A stretch of DNA of 28,172 nucleotides from Methylopumilus sp036567085 (GTDB lineage: Bacteria > Pseudomonadota > Gammaproteobacteria > Burkholderiales > Methylophilaceae), in NCBI GenBank assembly GCA_036567085.1, contig DATCVG010000075.1, positions 1 through 28,172 of the forward strand, written 5' to 3'. This document shows, piece by piece, positions 14,196 to 21,890 of the stretch. Each line of letters begins with the position of its first letter. Positions within the stretch are counted from its first letter, which is position 1. The position numbers and the translations under genes were made by a program. Below the pieces are notes generated by a model. The model was not told the origin of the DNA. It worked only from the letters and a program-made list of their open reading frames with translations, and searched no databases.

Positions 14196-14993
14196 ATGCT
14201 TATCGATAGCCACTGTCACCTAGATGCATTGGAGTTTAATCAAGAGCAAGATGCTATTGTTAAAGAGGCGCTGGATCATGGTGTTGAAAAAATTATTATT
14301 CCTGCAGTGAATAGAAAAAGTTTCGATGATGTTATTAATCTTAGAAAGAAATTTCCTAATTGTTTTTATGCATTGGGTTTTCATCCAATGTATATCAATG
14401 ATATGAAAGATGATGATTTAGATACATTGCAATCTTATTTAAAAATATATGAGCCTATCGCAGTAGGCGAGATTGGTTTAGATTTCTTTGTTACCAAAGA
14501 CAACAAATCAATTCAAGAGGCAATATTTGTAGCGCAATTAAAATTAGCAAGCACATTTGATTTACCCGTCATCATGCATGTAAGGCAGGCGATTGATGAT
14601 GTACTTAAAAATTTAAGACGATACCCAGTGAAGGGCGGCATCGCTCACGCCTTTAACGGTAGCATGCAGCAAGCCGAAGCTTTTATCGAGTTGGGATTTA
14701 AATTGGGCTTTGGGGGTGCTATGACATATTCAAGAGCCACACACATTCAAGCTTTAGCAAAAACATTACCTATAGAGTCTATTGTGTTAGAGACAGATGC
14801 ACCTGACATTCCCCCATCATGGTTAGGCCATGGAAAACGAAACGCACCTCATGAGTTACATCAAATCGCAACTTTTTTTGCCAACTTACGTGATATGAAT
14901 TTAGATTCAGTGATTGAAGTTTCATATCAAAATACGCTCGATGCGCTACCCAAAATAGTGCAGTTATGCACATCTGCTAAGAACTTACATTAA
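14196..14993 (+). CDS. TatD family metal-dependent hydrolase
   Basis: A 265-residue TIM-barrel hydrolase. The metal motif HxH (His6, His8 in MLIDSHCHLD), the GEIGLDFF Glu, the FPVIMHVR-type strand (LPVIMHVRQA) and the late ETDAPDIPP Asp are all present. TatD enzymes are DNases (3'-5' exonuclease on single-stranded or damaged DNA); paralogues YcfH and YjjV share the motifs, so I do not assign a symbol. The protein is cytoplasmic. It lies nine bases after ribD in the same transcription unit; no clear Shine-Dalgarno sequence is seen there. It ends the unit before the long AT-rich gap. Confidence 0.92.
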   Translation: MLIDSHCHLDALEFNQEQDAIVKEALDHGVEKIIIPAVNRKSFDDVINLRKKFPNCFYALGFHPMYINDMKDDDLDTLQSYLKIYEPIAVGEIGLDFFVTKDNKSIQEAIFVAQLKLASTFDLPVIMHVRQAIDDVLKNLRRYPVKGGIAHAFNGSMQQAEAFIELGFKLGFGGAMTYSRATHIQALAKTLPIESIVLETDAPDIPPSWLGHGKRNAPHELHQIATFFANLRDMNLDSVIEVSYQNTLDALPKIVQLCTSAKNLH

Positions 14994-15120
14994 CTTTAAC
15001 CAAAAATCCTAATATAATTAGAGACATAAATTAACTCATTGATTTTAAATGACTTTTATTTAGCTTAAAAAATAAGCGATTTAAAAAAATGCTTATAAAT
15101 TCAAGAGTTATAAATTTATG
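14994..15120. other. Very AT-rich intergenic segment with direct and inverted repeats
   Basis: By hand count about 18% GC over 15001-15120. It contains the 9-mer TTATAAATT twice (15093-15101 and 15108-15116, 15 bases apart) and an inverted pair ATAAGC (15072-15077) / GCTTAT (15091-15096). No open frame is seen. It ends seven bases before the first DnaA box, so it could act as a DNA-unwinding element or simply be promoter/terminator DNA. Confidence 0.5.
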
Positions 15121-15126
15121 TCATCT

Positions 15127-15161
15127 TTATCCACAAAGTTATCCACAGATTTTGTGGAGAT
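15127..15161 (+). promoter_or_regulatory. DnaA-box cluster upstream of pyrG
   Basis: Two perfect DnaA boxes TTATCCACA at 15127-15135 and 15139-15147 (12 bases start to start, same orientation). A degenerate inverted one, TGTGGAGAT at 15153-15161, has two mismatches to TGTGGATAA. Two exact 9-mers a dozen bases apart are very unlikely by chance in an AT-rich gap. No dnaA, dnaN, gidA or par gene is nearby, so it is more likely a DnaA-binding regulatory or titration site than the origin. Confidence 0.75.
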
Positions 15162-15285
15162 GTTTTTTTATCAAAACGGATTGACAGTGGATTACTTTAT
15201 CTATTAAAAGGAATACCTTTTTCTAATTAATGTAGATAAAATCCTTTGAAATCCCTTTTCCTCTTTGATAAACAACAAACTTCAA

Positions 15286-15314
15286 TTGTGAGACACATAG
15301 CTTTAAAGTAAAAT
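15286..15314 (+). promoter_or_regulatory. Candidate pyrG promoter
   Basis: TTGTGA (15286-15291), 17 bases, TAAAAT (15309-15314), giving a start near 15321 and a 28-base leader. A second, consensus-like -35 TTGACA (15181-15186) beside the DnaA boxes has only a poor -10 (TATTAA at 15202, 15-base spacer), followed by a small AAAAGG/CCTTTT hairpin. There is no Shine-Dalgarno sequence in front of the pyrG ATG. Confidence 0.5.
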
Positions 15315-15348
15315 AGACTCCCGTCAGCAATTATTTAAAAGCCTCTCC

Positions 15349-16992
15349 ATGACTAAATATGTTTTTGTTACTGGCGGTGTCGTTTCTTCCTTGGGTAAAG
15401 GTATTGCAGCTGCCAGTCTCGGGGCTATCTTAGAGTCAAGAGGCATCAAAGTAACGATGCTAAAACTCGATCCATATATTAATGTTGATCCAGGTACAAT
15501 GAGCCCTTTTCAGCATGGCGAAGTCTTCGTGACCGATGACGGCGCAGAAACCGATCTTGATCTTGGCCATTACGAGCGTTTTATATCGGCGCGTATGGGA
15601 AAGAAAAATAATTTTACGACAGGCCAGATTTACGACAGTGTTATTCGGAAAGAGCGTCGTGGAGAATATCTTGGTAAGACCGTTCAGGTCATTCCCCATA
15701 TTACAGATGAAATTAAATTACACATAAAAAATGGCGCAAATGGTGCTGATGTTGCGATCGTTGAAGTTGGCGGAACAGTGGGTGACATTGAGTCACTGCC
15801 TTTTCTAGAAGCTATTCGTCAAATTGGATTTGAAGAAGGCCGTGAAAATGCTTGTTATATTCATCTCACCTTACTTCCTTTCATTTCAACAGCGGGCGAA
15901 TTAAAAACAAAACCAACGCAACACTCTGTTAAAGAATTAAGGGAGATTGGTATTCAGCCAGATATTTTAATTTGTAGAGCTGATCGCGCTATTCCAGATG
16001 ATGAAAGAAAGAAAATAGCCTTATTTACAAATGTTTCACCTGAAGCAGTTATTTCAGCTGTTGATTCAGATTCTATTTATAAAATACCAAGCTTACTTCA
16101 TCAACAAATGATTGATGAAATTGTTTGCCATAAATTAAATATTTTGGCGAAACCTGCAGATCTTTCAAGCTGGGATAAAATTACCGACGCATTAAAACAT
16201 ACAAAACATCATATTGATATCGCATTCGTAGGCAAATATGTCGATTTGACTGAGTCTTACAAATCTCTCACAGAAGCATTGATTCATGCTGGAATACACA
16301 CATCATCAAAAATAAAAATTCATTATCTTGATTCTGAAGAAATTGAAAAAAGTGGTACTAAAGCATTAGCAACTATGGATGCCATTTTGGTCCCTGGTGG
16401 TTTTGGTAAACGAGGTACAGAAGGGAAAATTAAAGCGATTCAATTTGCACGTGAAAATAAAATTCCATACTTAGGTATTTGCTTAGGTATGCAATTAGCT
16501 GTTGTTGAATTTGCAAGACATAAAGCCATGCTCAAAAATGCAAACAGCTCTGAATTTGATCAAAATGCTCAGCACCAAGTAATTGGCTTAATCACTGAAT
16601 GGAAATCATCCGAGGGTAGGATTGAAAAAAGAGATGATTCCTCAGATCTAGGAGGCACGATGAGATTAGGCTCACAGAAGTGTCCAATTGAATCTGGTAC
16701 TTTAGCTTATAAAATTTATGGGGCTGAAGTAAATGAGCGTCATCGTCATCGTTATGAAGTTAACAATCATTATGTGGATCAGTTGATTAAAGCAGGACTT
16801 ATAGTTTCAGCTAGAACACCTTTTGAGCAACTCTGTGAAATCATTGAATTACCGCAAGATCAACACCCTTGGTTCGTAGGTTGTCAATTCCATCCAGAAT
16901 TTACTTCCAATCCAAGAACAGGCCATCCATTATTTAGGGCCTATATTCAAGCCGCACTTAAATACAAACAATCTAAAGGAAGTGCATCATGA
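15349..16992 (+). CDS. pyrG: CTP synthase
   Basis: A 547-residue enzyme making CTP from UTP, ATP and glutamine. The N-terminal synthase domain begins KYVFVTGGVVSSLGKGIAAASLG (P-loop region) and carries the DPYINVDPGTMSPFQHGEVFV block. The C-terminal class-I glutamine amidotransferase domain (from about 288) has the nucleophile Cys378 in LGICLGMQ and the His-Glu pair in CQFHPEFTSNP. All catalytic residues are present and the length is typical. It forms an operon with kdsA, whose ATG overlaps its TGA by four bases, and onward with eno and ftsB, the standard order in Beta- and Gammaproteobacteria. Confidence 0.99.
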   Translation: MTKYVFVTGGVVSSLGKGIAAASLGAILESRGIKVTMLKLDPYINVDPGTMSPFQHGEVFVTDDGAETDLDLGHYERFISARMGKKNNFTTGQIYDSVIRKERRGEYLGKTVQVIPHITDEIKLHIKNGANGADVAIVEVGGTVGDIESLPFLEAIRQIGFEEGRENACYIHLTLLPFISTAGELKTKPTQHSVKELREIGIQPDILICRADRAIPDDERKKIALFTNVSPEAVISAVDSDSIYKIPSLLHQQMIDEIVCHKLNILAKPADLSSWDKITDALKHTKHHIDIAFVGKYVDLTESYKSLTEALIHAGIHTSSKIKIHYLDSEEIEKSGTKALATMDAILVPGGFGKRGTEGKIKAIQFARENKIPYLGICLGMQLAVVEFARHKAMLKNANSSEFDQNAQHQVIGLITEWKSSEGRIEKRDDSSDLGGTMRLGSQKCPIESGTLAYKIYGAEVNERHRHRYEVNNHYVDQLIKAGLIVSARTPFEQLCEIIELPQDQHPWFVGCQFHPEFTSNPRTGHPLFRAYIQAALKYKQSKGSAS

Positions 16993-17825
16993 AATTATGC
17001 AACTTTGATGTTGGATTAAATCGCCCCTTATTTTTAATTGCAGGTCCTTGTGTGATTGAATCTGAAGCAATGACTTTAGATGTTGCGGGTCAGTTAAAAG
17101 AAATGACTGCTGCACTCAATATTCCATTTATTTTTAAATCCTCTTATGACAAAGCTAATCGAAGCTCAAATAAAACTTTCAGAGGTTTTGGCATTGATGA
17201 AGGATTAAGAATTTTATCTGAAGTGAAAAAGCAAATCGGTGTCCCAGTGCTTACAGATGTGCATGATCAATTTCAAGTTGAACAAGTTGCAAGTGTTGTG
17301 GATGTAATTCAAACACCTGCTTTCTTGTGTAGACAAACTGATTTCATTACTGCTGTTGCAACTTCAGGTAAGCCTGTAAATATTAAGAAGGGTCAATTTT
17401 TAGCGCCAGGTGATATGAAACAAGTTGTTACAAAAGCTAAGGAAGCTAACGGTGGCCTAGATAACATTATGGTCTGTGAACGAGGCGTATCTTTTGGTTA
17501 CAACACACTTGTGTCAGATATGAGAAGTTTATCTATTATGCGAGAAACGAATTGTCCTGTTGTGTTTGATGCGACGCATTCAGTGCAACAACCAGGCGGC
17601 CATGGAGACAAGAGTGGTGGACAAAGTGAATTCGTACCCGTTCTTGCAAGAGCAGCAGTTGCGGCCGGTATCGCAGGCATTTTTATGGAAACACATCCCA
17701 ATCCAAAAGAAGCTTTATCTGATGGACCTAATGCATGGCCACTTAAAAAAATGAAAGCACTTCTTGAATTATTAGCTGAAATTGATCGATCAGTTAAAAA
17801 AGCAGGCCTCATTGAGATGTCCTAA
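16989..17825 (+). CDS. kdsA: 3-deoxy-8-phosphooctulonate synthase (KDO-8-P synthase)
   Basis: A 278-residue TIM-barrel enzyme that condenses phosphoenolpyruvate with arabinose-5-phosphate to KDO-8-phosphate for lipopolysaccharide inner core, showing the cell is Gram-negative with LPS. Diagnostic blocks: LFLIAGPCVIESE at the N terminus, FKSSYDKANRSS, QTPAFLCRQTDF, and FDATHSVQQPGG near the C-terminal part. The sequence NIKKGQFLAPGDM reads as the usual phosphate-binding region. It overlaps pyrG by four bases (ATGA) and precedes eno by 28 bases, so it is co-transcribed with both. Eno makes the phosphoenolpyruvate it consumes. Confidence 0.98.
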   Translation: MKLCNFDVGLNRPLFLIAGPCVIESEAMTLDVAGQLKEMTAALNIPFIFKSSYDKANRSSNKTFRGFGIDEGLRILSEVKKQIGVPVLTDVHDQFQVEQVASVVDVIQTPAFLCRQTDFITAVATSGKPVNIKKGQFLAPGDMKQVVTKAKEANGGLDNIMVCERGVSFGYNTLVSDMRSLSIMRETNCPVVFDATHSVQQPGGHGDKSGGQSEFVPVLARAAVAAGIAGIFMETHPNPKEALSDGPNAWPLKKMKALLELLAEIDRSVKKAGLIEMS

Positions 17826-17853
17826 ACAATTCACTGTAAACGAAGGAAAAAGA

Positions 17854-19140
17854 ATGAGTTTTGTGAAACAAATTATTGCTCGAGAAGTTATTGATTCAAG
17901 AGGTAATCCAACTATAGAAGCTGATGTTTTATTAGATTCTGGTGTAATGGGAAGAGCAATGGTGCCATCAGGTGCTTCTACAGGAAGCAAAGAAGCGATT
18001 GAGCTTCGTGATGGTGATGCAAAACGTTATTTTGGAAAAGGTGTTTTAAATGCAGTGAAGCATGTCAATACCGAAATTTCAAAAGCACTAGTGGGTCTTG
18101 ATGTAGATGACCAAATGTTGATTGATCAAACTATGATTGAATTAGACGGCACAGACAATAAAGGTCGCTTAGGAGCAAATGCAATTCTAGCAGTTTCAAT
18201 GGCTTCAGCTGTTGCTGCAGCAAAAAATTCTAATTTACCTCTTTATCGTTATCTTGGTGGTTCAGGTGCTATGCAATTACCTACGCCAATGATGAATGTT
18301 ATTAATGGTGGAGCGCATGCAGACAATAGCGTTGATATACAAGAGTTTATGATTATTCCTGCTGGAAGACCCACATTTAGAGAAGCAATACGATGTGGTG
18401 CAGAAGTTTTTCAAGCGCTCAAGAAAACATTAAGCAAAAAAGGTTTTTCAACGACCGTTGGTGATGAAGGCGGTTTCGCACCTAACCTCCCATCGAATGA
18501 ATCAGCCATACAAATGATTATGGAAGCTATCTCTCAATCTGGATATGAGCCTGGTCGTGATGTTTATCTTGGTCTTGATTGTGCAAGCACTGAATTTTAT
18601 AAAGAGGGTAAATATCATCTTGCCTCTGAAAATTTATCTTTATCAAGTGAACATTTTACAGATTATCTTGCGACATGGTGTGATAAGTATCCAATCATTA
18701 GTATTGAAGATGGTATGAGTGAATTCGATTGGGATGGTTGGCATGTATTAACACAAAGATTAGGTAAACATATTCAACTTGTAGGCGATGATCTTTTTGT
18801 AACAAATCCAAAAATTTTAGATGAGGGTATTAAACGCAAAGTTGCTAATTCTGTTCTAATTAAGGTAAATCAAATTGGCACACTTTCTGAAACATTCGAA
18901 ACTATTGCGATGGCTAAAAAAGCAGGATATACCGCTGTCATTTCTCATCGCTCAGGAGAAACTGAAGATACAACGATTGCTGATTTGGCGGTGGCGACGA
19001 ATGCATTACAGATTAAAACTGGATCACTTTCAAGGTCCGAACGTATTGCTAAATATAATCAACTCCTTCGTATCGAAGAGGAGCTTGGATTAGCTTCATC
19101 CTTCGCAGGCCTTTCTTGTTTTTACCAACTGAATAAATAA
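17854..19140 (+). CDS. eno: Enolase (phosphopyruvate hydratase)
   Basis: A 428-residue glycolytic enzyme converting 2-phosphoglycerate to phosphoenolpyruvate with Mg2+. Seen: the N-terminal IIAREVIDSRGNPT, the mobile loop SGASTGSKEA, the catalytic-Glu block GDEGGFAPNL, the metal Asp in SIEDGMSEFDW, the catalytic Lys in LIKVNQIGT and SHRSGETEDT. The frame is open from 17782, inside kdsA, but the true start is the ATG at 17854. It is preceded by GAAGGAAAAAG and gives the standard N terminus MSFVKQIIAREV. It is followed by ftsB after a single base. In Gram-negative bacteria enolase also sits in the RNA degradosome; nothing here tests that. Confidence 0.99.
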   Translation: MSFVKQIIAREVIDSRGNPTIEADVLLDSGVMGRAMVPSGASTGSKEAIELRDGDAKRYFGKGVLNAVKHVNTEISKALVGLDVDDQMLIDQTMIELDGTDNKGRLGANAILAVSMASAVAAAKNSNLPLYRYLGGSGAMQLPTPMMNVINGGAHADNSVDIQEFMIIPAGRPTFREAIRCGAEVFQALKKTLSKKGFSTTVGDEGGFAPNLPSNESAIQMIMEAISQSGYEPGRDVYLGLDCASTEFYKEGKYHLASENLSLSSEHFTDYLATWCDKYPIISIEDGMSEFDWDGWHVLTQRLGKHIQLVGDDLFVTNPKILDEGIKRKVANSVLIKVNQIGTLSETFETIAMAKKAGYTAVISHRSGETEDTTIADLAVATNALQIKTGSLSRSERIAKYNQLLRIEEELGLASSFAGLSCFYQLNK

Positions 19141-19141
19141 T

Positions 19142-19465
19142 ATGAAATCTTTAACTATTATTTTTATAGTATTGGTAGCGTTAATGCAATACCCATTATG
19201 GTTTGGTAAAGGAAGCTGGTTACGTGTATGGAGTTTAAATCATCAAATTCAAGCTCAGAAAAAAATAAATATGGATAATCAAGTAAGAAATAATGTACTC
19301 AATGCTGAGGTAGCAGATCTTAAACAAGGCTTATCAGCGATTGAAGAGAGAGCTCGTAATGAGCTTGGTATGATTAAGCAGGATGAAATCTTTTTCCAAG
19401 TAACAAATCACGAAAAAGATAAAAAGGAAACTGACACTTCAAGTAATTCACAAGCCAAACACTAA
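19142..19465 (+). CDS. ftsB: Cell division protein FtsB
   Basis: A 107-residue bitopic inner-membrane protein: a short cytoplasmic tip, one membrane helix (about residues 4-21, ending at LWFGKGSWLRVW), a periplasmic coiled coil (about 28-70) and the conserved IEERARNELGMIKQDEIFF segment typical of FtsB/DivIC. FtsB joins FtsL and FtsQ in the divisome and helps trigger septal peptidoglycan synthesis. It directly follows eno, as in many Proteobacteria. The last ~20 residues are hydrophilic and low-complexity. The stop codon overlaps the stop of convergent ygfZ by bases of a shared CTAA, and no terminator hairpin is visible between the two. Confidence 0.96.
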   Translation: MKSLTIIFIVLVALMQYPLWFGKGSWLRVWSLNHQIQAQKKINMDNQVRNNVLNAEVADLKQGLSAIEERARNELGMIKQDEIFFQVTNHEKDKKETDTSSNSQAKH

Positions 19466-20379
19466 TCAAATCTTTTTTGGTCCTCTAAAAAAATTTCAAT
19501 TAATTGACTATTTATGAAAAGTGCTTCGTGCGCTTGATCAACTCTTAATTCAATCAGCATATTTGTTTTTTCATTATTTTCATTGGCTGCTCTCACAAGC
19601 TGACCAATTTCTTCACCCTTGTTATTTAAGATTAGATCACCCGGAATAAGATCCGCTCGTGATTTAAGAAAAGCACGATACATCCGTCTTTTAACTTTTC
19701 CTAGATAGTGTGTTCGAGCAACAATTTCTTGTCCTGTATAACAACCTTTTTTAAAATTAATACCTTCGATTAAGTCCATATTTAAAGATTGTGGAATAAA
19801 TGCTTCTTGCGTCATTGGGTAAATATCAGGAATGCCATCTAGGATATTTAAATTATTCCAATCATCAAAGCTCATGGATAAATATTCCGAAAAGTTAAGT
19901 TTCATGAATTCATTCACTTTAGAAGTTTCTCCCATGAGTTGGTATCTATCATCTTTTCCTAAACGCATAATCATGATGTCATCTGAGTGAATGATATCTA
20001 AATAATTTTTTGGAGGTTGAATATTTTTTGTAAGAAGCGCTTTGGAACCGATAAAACCAATACATAAGAATGTTTCATTAGCTAGCTTTAGAGATACTTT
20101 TGAGCGAAGAATATACATCTTAAGTTTTTGAAGTATAAATTCTTGAATAGAGCTATCTATTTGTATGTGGATTGATTCGTGATTTAAATAACACAACATA
20201 AATGCCAGCATTCTTCCCTTGGAGTTACAAAAGCCAGCGTATAGTGCTTTATTTTGTGAAATGAGATTGATGTCTTGAGTTAATTGGCCTTGCAAGAACT
20301 GAACTCGATCATCACCTTCAACTTTTATCGTAGAGGTTTTATCAAGAATAATGAATTTATTTTCTACGCTTAATGACAT
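19462..20379 (-). CDS. ygfZ: YgfZ/GcvT-like folate-binding Fe-S maintenance protein
   Basis: A 305-residue relative of the glycine cleavage T protein. The YgfZ signature KGCYTGQE, with its key Cys213, lies in NFKKGCYTGQEIVARTHYLGKVKRR, the usual form. The N-terminal VEGDDRVQFLQGQLTQDI is the family's folate-binding start region. YgfZ supports the repair or activity of some Fe-S enzymes (such as MiaB) in a tetrahydrofolate-dependent way. The gene begins 23 bases inside the end of mxaL and has no room for its own promoter, so it appears to be the last gene of the mxa operon. Its link with methanol oxidation is not established; shared folate/C1 chemistry is one guess, and simple read-through after genome compaction is another. 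Confidence 0.95.
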   Translation of the reverse strand: MSLSVENKFIILDKTSTIKVEGDDRVQFLQGQLTQDINLISQNKALYAGFCNSKGRMLAFMLCYLNHESIHIQIDSSIQEFILQKLKMYILRSKVSLKLANETFLCIGFIGSKALLTKNIQPPKNYLDIIHSDDIMIMRLGKDDRYQLMGETSKVNEFMKLNFSEYLSMSFDDWNNLNILDGIPDIYPMTQEAFIPQSLNMDLIEGINFKKGCYTGQEIVARTHYLGKVKRRMYRAFLKSRADLIPGDLILNNKGEEIGQLVRAANENNEKTNMLIELRVDQAHEALFINSQLIEIFLEDQKRFD

Positions 20380-21331
20380 ATTGCTTTATTTGTTTTATCG
20401 AAATAAATCGAAGGCTAAAAATAATACCTGCGAGTGAGGCAAAAAACCATTTAAGATGAAAGTCAGCTGTATCTTGCCAAGCAGGTTTTTGTTTTTTCAT
20501 TGCACTTAAGATATTTAAAATGGAATCACCTCTTACATAAATCCCATTAATTTGTTTTGTAATATCTTTTAAGTAGGCTTCGTCTAATTTAGACATATAG
20601 CGATCACTCTCGCCACCTGCCACATTATCATCTCGAGTACCAATATTGGCCTCAGAAATTTGTGCAATACCTGGTTGTAATGCAAAGCTATCATTAGCCC
20701 AATAACCGATGAGTTGATTTTTACCATCTAACTTTGGAATGGGTGCTCCTTTTAAACCTCCAATTCCAACAATTACCCAATCATTTCCGCCTTGGAATTG
20801 AGAAAGATCTTTTGTATTAAATGCGTGGAGCTTTGGAGCTTCTTCACCGTCAGTAAAATAAACGACTTGAGAATTTTCAGGAAAGCTTCTAATTAAACGT
20901 GCTAAGTTAAAAAAAGATTCTCGAATACGTGAATTACCAGACCAACCCGAACGCCAATCCAAATGGTCGATTGTGTCTTCAATAGCATCAAAATTTTCAC
21001 AGACTTCAATAGGTGTATATGAGGCTGCCACACTCACACCTACAAACATACCAATACTTACTTTTGTACCACAGGGAAGTTCAGACATAATTTCATGAAG
21101 GCTATGCTTCATATATTCAAGTCTTGAGACGGGTTTATTCATAACAGACATATCAACCGTATTCATACTTTGAGAGATGTCAGTCACAAAGATATAGTTA
21201 TAGATATTGTGTTTGAGTGGTATGGATGGATTGATAATCGCGAGCAGCATAAACCCAATCGATACAATGAGTGATAGGGTATTAAAATCGAGATTGGATC
21301 CCGATTTTATGTTGTTAAGCCAGACTTTCAT
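20357..21331 (-). CDS. mxaL: MxaL, von Willebrand factor A-type methanol dehydrogenase maturation protein
   Basis: A 324-residue protein with an N-terminal membrane helix (about 17-36), a periplasm-facing VWA domain and a C-terminal membrane helix (about 297-313) with a basic tail. The metal-ion-dependent adhesion site is present: Asp51, Ser53, Ser55 in FVTDISQSMN, with a later YFTDGEEAPK acid. MxaL belongs to the MxaRSACKL set needed for calcium insertion and maturation of the periplasmic methanol dehydrogenase MxaFI; the precise step is not known. It is the sixth gene of the ordered operon, starting four bases after mxaK. The identification rests on order plus domain; VWA proteins alone would not be specific. 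Confidence 0.88.
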   Translation of the reverse strand: MKVWLNNIKSGSNLDFNTLSLIVSIGFMLLAIINPSIPLKHNIYNYIFVTDISQSMNTVDMSVMNKPVSRLEYMKHSLHEIMSELPCGTKVSIGMFVGVSVAASYTPIEVCENFDAIEDTIDHLDWRSGWSGNSRIRESFFNLARLIRSFPENSQVVYFTDGEEAPKLHAFNTKDLSQFQGGNDWVIVGIGGLKGAPIPKLDGKNQLIGYWANDSFALQPGIAQISEANIGTRDDNVAGGESDRYMSKLDEAYLKDITKQINGIYVRGDSILNILSAMKKQKPAWQDTADFHLKWFFASLAGIIFSLRFISIKQIKQYVIKRRK

Positions 21332-21335
21332 AGAT

Positions 21336-21890
21336 TTAAGGCAGGCCTACAGGAACATTACCTAGAATAAGTCCAGGCGAATCTGAATCGCCAACACCCG
21401 GCGTTGGATTGGCAGGTAAAATCATAAGTACGCGATCGAGATTATGTTTTACATCCCACGCATGATTATCAATCTTAATAGATAACATATATGCCGCTTT
21501 TGCTTGCCTAAATAAATATTCTGTTTCATTTTTCACAGTCATATCAGTACCGTTGATCGCCAATGCGCGTTTAAAGAAAATGTTACCAATATTATATTGA
21601 ATGGCTGCTTTTTGAGAGGGTGAAGCTATCGGTAAAAGATTTGTAAAAAGAATATTGGCTTCTTTATATCTTTCTTTAGTTGTGAGCCAATAAGCTGTTG
21701 CGTAACGGGCTTCAAAACTATTGATAAACATACTAGGTGATTTACCTTCAGCAATATCTCGATTAAATATTTGAATATTTTTTAATTCCATCCATTGCTT
21801 TATAAATACACTAAGTGAAATTAAGAGAAGCGATCCAAAAATCCAAGTGAGTTTTTTAGTACTAAAAAGATTTTTTGTGATTAAAGCCAT
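21336..21890 (-). CDS. mxaK: MxaK, membrane-anchored TPR-like methanol dehydrogenase accessory protein
   Basis: A 184-residue protein with one N-terminal membrane helix (about 14-29) followed by a soluble helical domain that looks like two to three degenerate TPR units (ARYATAYWLTTKERYKEANILF, then SQKAAIQYNIGNIFFKRALA and the AKAAYMLSIKIDNHAWDVKHNL segment). The tail is Pro/Gly-rich (TPGVGDSDSPG), as in MxaK of other methylotrophs. It is probably an adaptor in the membrane-bound maturation complex facing the periplasm. It begins ten bases before the end of mxaC. Its short length and poor motif content mean that the name depends on position between mxaC and mxaL. Confidence 0.82.
   Translation of the reverse strand: MALITKNLFSTKKLTWIFGSLLLISLSVFIKQWMELKNIQIFNRDIAEGKSPSMFINSFEARYATAYWLTTKERYKEANILFTNLLPIASPSQKAAIQYNIGNIFFKRALAINGTDMTVKNETEYLFRQAKAAYMLSIKIDNHAWDVKHNLDRVLMILPANPTPGVGDSDSPGLILGNVPVGLP

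Noticed and set aside
15127..15161. Calling the DnaA-box cluster the chromosomal origin
   Set aside because: Only two perfect boxes and no dnaA, dnaN, rpmH, gidA or par genes nearby; kept as a finding but not as an origin call.
15206..15222. AAAAGG/CCTTTT hairpin with a short T-run before pyrG as a terminator of the ribD-tatD transcript
   Set aside because: The stem has only two G-C pairs and is too weak to call, although it could end a short transcript from the TTGACA box.
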